64,000 nucleotides of DNA from Flintibacter muris (GTDB lineage: Bacteria; Bacillota; Clostridia; Oscillospirales; Oscillospiraceae), in contig NZ_CALPCP010000010.1 of NCBI RefSeq assembly GCF_943192995.1, forward strand, positions 37,592 to 101,591, written 5' to 3'. How positions within the stretch are numbered: position 1 is the stretch's first letter; each line of letters begins with the position of its first letter. A program made the translations under genes and the position numbers. Shown here piece by piece: positions 61,058 through 64,000 of this stretch. The notes beneath the pieces were generated by a model. It worked only from the letters and a program-made list of their open reading frames with translations, did not search any database and was not told the origin of the DNA.

Positions 61058-62680
61058 ATTAAGATGCAGGAAACTTACAATGTCGGAATCTATTGCAGAC
61101 TCAGCCGTGATGATGAGAGGACAGGCGAGTCCGTATCCATTGAGAATCAGCGCGAAATGCTCAGCCGATATGTGCGGGAGCAAGGCTGGAATTTGTATGA
61201 TACCTACTGTGATGACGGCGTTTCAGGCACGACATTCGACAGGCCGAATTTTAACCGCCTGATTGCGGACGCTACCGCAGGAAAAATCAATCTGGTGCTG
61301 TGTAAAGACCTTTCCAGGTTGGGACGGGACTACATTGAGAGCGGCAAATATACGGACGTTGTGTTCCCATCGCTGGGCTGCCGCTTTATTGCACTCAACG
61401 ACGGCGTGGATACGATTCACAAAAATAATGAGATGCTGGTTATTCTGAAAAATGTCATGAACGATCTCTATGCTCGGGACACCAGCAACAAGATCAGGGC
61501 CGTCAAGCAGTCCACCTTCAAGGCCGGGAAATACGTCGGCTGCTACGCTCCCATCGGCTATCTGAAAAGCCCGGAGGATAAGCACGTCCTTGTTATCGAC
61601 CCTGTGACCGCTCCCGTGGTGACGCGCATATTTGATTTGCGTTGCCAGGGGTACAGCTACCGCAAGATCGCCACCACACTAAACGCCGAACATGTACCTA
61701 CGCCTACGACCTTCTACTACATGAGGCAGGGTAAGCTCAATATTCGCAAAGACGGTGATTTTTGGGCGCCGCCTACGGTGAAGTCCATTCTCCGCAATGA
61801 GGTTTATCTTGGACACATGGTGCAGAATAAAACGGGTAATCTGTCCTATAAAGTTCACAAGCAGATTGCCAAACCGGAGAGCGAGTGGATCAGGGTGGAG
61901 AACACTCATGAGCCGCTGATTTCACGGGAGACGTGGGATATGGTGCGGGAGTTGGATGCCCGAAAAGCAAAATTCCGGAGCAGTAAGACCGGAGAGACAG
62001 CGTTGTTCACAGGCGTCCTTTTCTGCATGGACTGTAAATCCCCCATGCGGCACTATAAAGATGGCCGGAAGCGCAAGGACGGAAGTCCCTCAGCCTATCA
62101 GAGTTACGCCTGTAATCGCTATGTCGCTGGTGGAAAGACTGTCTGTTCGGGCCACATCATCAATCAGAGGGTGCTGATCGACCTGCTGCTGATCGACATC
62201 CGTTTCAAGGCGGCGCTGGCGCAGAATCAGCCTGACGCCCTCAAAGAGAAGATCATGGCTCAGAAGAACGCCGCCGGGCTGGAGCAGCGGAAAACGCTCC
62301 AGGCAACCCTGGATACGTTAGATAAACGGCTTGCGGAGTTGGAGAAGCTGGTGGTTGCCGCTTATGAGGACAAGGTGAAGGGCAGGATCCCGGAGACAGT
62401 GTGTGTCCAGCTGCTGAAGCGGTATGAAGATGAGCGCAGGTCGAAGCTGGAACAGCGGACAAAATTGTCCGCCCAGTTGGAAAGCTGCCAGGAGGACGAG
62501 AAGGCCACTGACGATTGGCTGACTCTCATCCGGGACTACTCCAAGCTGGAAGAACTGGACCGTCCGACGCTCCTGCGGCTGGTGAAGCGCATCGAGGTCG
62601 GGGAGCGTAGGACAGTCAACGGACACGATGAGCGTGACATCAAAATCTACTACAATTTTGTCGGATTTGTGGAACTGTAA
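61058..62680 (+). CDS. Large serine recombinase of the inner element (TnpX type)
   Basis: About 540 residues in the standard layout. The resolvase domain has the catalytic serine in IYCRLSRDDERTG; DDGVSGTTFDRPNFNRL and CKDLSRLGRDYIESG follow. The recombinase domain begins YVGCYAPIGYLKSPEDKHVL. The zinc-ribbon is CMDCKSPMRH...CNRYVAGGKTVC, and a coiled coil ends the protein. It ends 33 bases before the right crossover and should excise and insert the element at GA. The ribosome site AAGGAGG is 8 bases before ATT (61058) and 14 before ATG (61064), so ATT is the better-spaced start. Confidence 0.9.
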   Translation: MKMQETYNVGIYCRLSRDDERTGESVSIENQREMLSRYVREQGWNLYDTYCDDGVSGTTFDRPNFNRLIADATAGKINLVLCKDLSRLGRDYIESGKYTDVVFPSLGCRFIALNDGVDTIHKNNEMLVILKNVMNDLYARDTSNKIRAVKQSTFKAGKYVGCYAPIGYLKSPEDKHVLVIDPVTAPVVTRIFDLRCQGYSYRKIATTLNAEHVPTPTTFYYMRQGKLNIRKDGDFWAPPTVKSILRNEVYLGHMVQNKTGNLSYKVHKQIAKPESEWIRVENTHEPLISRETWDMVRELDARKAKFRSSKTGETALFTGVLFCMDCKSPMRHYKDGRKRKDGSPSAYQSYACNRYVAGGKTVCSGHIINQRVLIDLLLIDIRFKAALAQNQPDALKEKIMAQKNAAGLEQRKTLQATLDTLDKRLAELEKLVVAAYEDKVKGRIPETVCVQLLKRYEDERRSKLEQRTKLSAQLESCQEDEKATDDWLTLIRDYSKLEELDRPTLLRLVKRIEVGERRTVNGHDERDIKIYYNFVGFVEL

Positions 62681-62684
62681 TTTC

Positions 62685-62699
62685 ATCATTCTTTATGGA
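62685..62699. repeat. Right subterminal inverted repeat of the inner element
   Basis: ATCATTCTTTATGGA is the exact reverse complement of 49375-49389. It lies 4 bases after the recombinase stop and 12 bases before the GA crossover. Confidence 0.8.
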
Positions 62700-62713
62700 A
62701 AATATTCTAATGA

Positions 62714-63938
62714 ATACTACGCCCGGGATATTTCCAAAAAGCGTAAAATTGTGAATAAGCTCAAGGGCAACTCTGGTATCCCTTTATCACCGCCGCCCTA
62801 CGGCTACATCAAAAACCCGGAGGACTCCCGTTTTTGGGTGATCGACCCGGAGGCCGCCGCCGTGGTGCGCCGCATTTATCAAATGGCCCTGGACGGCTAC
62901 GGGCTGGCGGAAACCGCCGCCGCGCTGGAACGGGATGGGGTGTTCAATCCCACCTATTACTGGCGGAGCAAGGGAACCAGCCGGGGCGGTTCCAAGAGCA
63001 CCGTGGAGCCTACCAAGTGGGGACATACCACCATCAAGAAAATCCTCACCTTGCAGGAGTATTGCGGCGACGTGATCAACTTCAAATCCTACTCCAAGTC
63101 CTACAAGATGAAGAAACGGATCGAGAACCCGGAGGAGAACCGGGCGATTTTCCTCAACGTCCATGAAGCCATTATAGACCGGGCCACCTGGGAAAAGGTG
63201 CAGAGCATGAAAAAGGGGACCCGCCGGAGGCGGCCCACTGTCACCCAGGAGCCCAGCGTGTTTTCCGGCTATCTGAAATGCCCGGAGTGCGGCGGCAACC
63301 TCAATTTCCACTTCAACCAGGGCAACCACGACATCAAATTCTTTAGCTGCCAGAACCACAATTCCGGCCTCCGCAAGTGCTCCAAGACCCACTATATCCG
63401 GCTGGAATTTCTGGAGCGGGTGGTGTTGTACGAGGTGAACCGGCTGGCCTGTTTCGCCAACGAGTACGAGGACGATTTCATCAAGGCCATGATGGGCTGT
63501 TCCGCGAAAGTGACGGAGAACGAGCGGGCCAGGAAGCAGCGGGAGTTGGACGGGCTTCTGGCGAGGGACAAAGAGCTGGACGGGCTATTTGAAAGGCTTT
63601 ACGAGGACAACGTGAACCAGAAGATCAGCGACGCCCGATTTGCGAAGATGTCCCAGCGGTACGAGCAGGAGCAGGGGGAGAACGCCAAGCGGATCAAGGC
63701 GTTGCGGCTGGAGCTGAAAAAGAGCGAGGGCCAGCGGATGGACATTGACACGTTCCTTGCAACTGTCCGGCGGTACACCAACGCCACCGAGATTACCCGG
63801 CGCATGGTGGCGGAGCTGATCGACCATATTGACGTGTACCACGCGGAGAAGCAGGACGGCGGAGACCGCCGAAAAATCTGTGTAAACGACAAAAACTGCA
63901 AGTATGAAAAGCAACGACTCAGTCAAGAATGGAAATAA
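62714..63938 (+). pseudogene. Outer large serine recombinase, C-terminal part
   Basis: The frame resumes as EYYARDISKKRKIVNKLKGN, then SGIPLSPPPYGYIKNPEDSR, exactly where the 49368 part stops. It contains the recombinase domain, the zinc-ribbon (CPECGGNLNFH...CQNHNSGLRKC) and the coiled coil. Near 63867 about 60 bases present in the copy at 31765-31830 are missing, so the usual HITIYYNCIGAF end is replaced by DRRKICVNDKNCKYEKQRLS. The tail change may or may not hurt activity. It forms a long direct repeat with 31388-31780. Confidence 0.9.
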
Positions 63939-63968
63939 GAACCAATTCAAGATAGGAGTCGAAGAAGC

Positions 63969-64000
63969 ATGACTACAGCACCGCAGGAATTGTTGAAAGA
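63969..64000 (+). CDS. Start of an unidentified gene (cut by window edge)
   Basis: ATG 63969 has AGGAG 10 bases upstream. Only MTTAPQELLK is visible before the window ends. It begins 30 bases after the outer recombinase stop. Nothing more can be said. Confidence 0.5.
   Translation, partial: MTTAPQELLK

Overview
The window is a chromosomal segment of a GC-rich Clostridia gut bacterium. Family-level style (GC-rich codon use, AGGAGG ribosome sites, frequent TTG/GTG starts, GC-rich hairpin intergenic repeats, Trk/Pot/MetNIQ operons) suggests Oscillospiraceae (Flavonifractor/Lawsonibacter-like). This is inference from sequence character, not from a database search.

Positions 1-21660 are a core-like region. 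On the minus strand lie a CarD-like regulator start, a GH42 beta-galactosidase, an iscU-nifS pair with a near-perfect promoter and a palindromic operator, an M20 amidohydrolase, a metNIQ importer with a LysR regulator and LysR box, and trkA-trkH. On the plus strand lie a nucleoside phosphorylase with an extra C-terminal domain, a MATE exporter behind a candidate guanidine-IV riboswitch, a potA-potB-potCD polyamine importer in which permease and binding protein are fused, and a rhomboid-like membrane protein. A short hairpin repeat with TATAGCAA ends recurs four times.

Positions 21661-31400 are a degraded zone: serine recombinase and IS remnants, tRNA-Ser(CGA) with a duplicated fragment, an XRE regulator, smc, a graveyard holding pieces of a Tn916-type integrase, an excisionase and metY, a frameshifted argD, a LysE-type exporter and a beheaded LysR gene.

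Positions 31388-64000 are a mosaic of nested mobile elements. (i) A compact Tn916-like unit (about 31972-41018) has the integrase, sigma/HTH regulators, a two-component system with a lantibiotic-immunity ABC transporter, and two arrays of 15-bp palindromes; integrase-arm-like GTAGTAAA repeats lie at both ends. (ii) An outer Tn4451/TnpX-type region carries a DUF4062-like gene, oriT-mobC, a second two-component/ABC efflux module, sigma/HTH genes, tnpW and a large serine recombinase. (iii) That recombinase gene is split by a 13.3-kb element (49367-62713) at a GA dinucleotide. Joining the flanks restores an in-frame 546-residue protein. The inner element has its own recombinase, relaxase, tnpV, ParB-like protein, resolvase and regulator, and carries an unusual cargo: two adenylate-forming enzymes, a Sel1-like anchored protein and a PlsC-type acyltransferase. 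That cargo is the best candidate for an undescribed system here.

The transport and resistance genes form regulated units. Each two-component system sits beside its ABC transporter, and each transporter promoter carries three 11-bp direct repeats just upstream of the -10 box. Several mobile-element genes have strong ribosome-binding sites followed by ACG, ATT or ATA instead of ATG.
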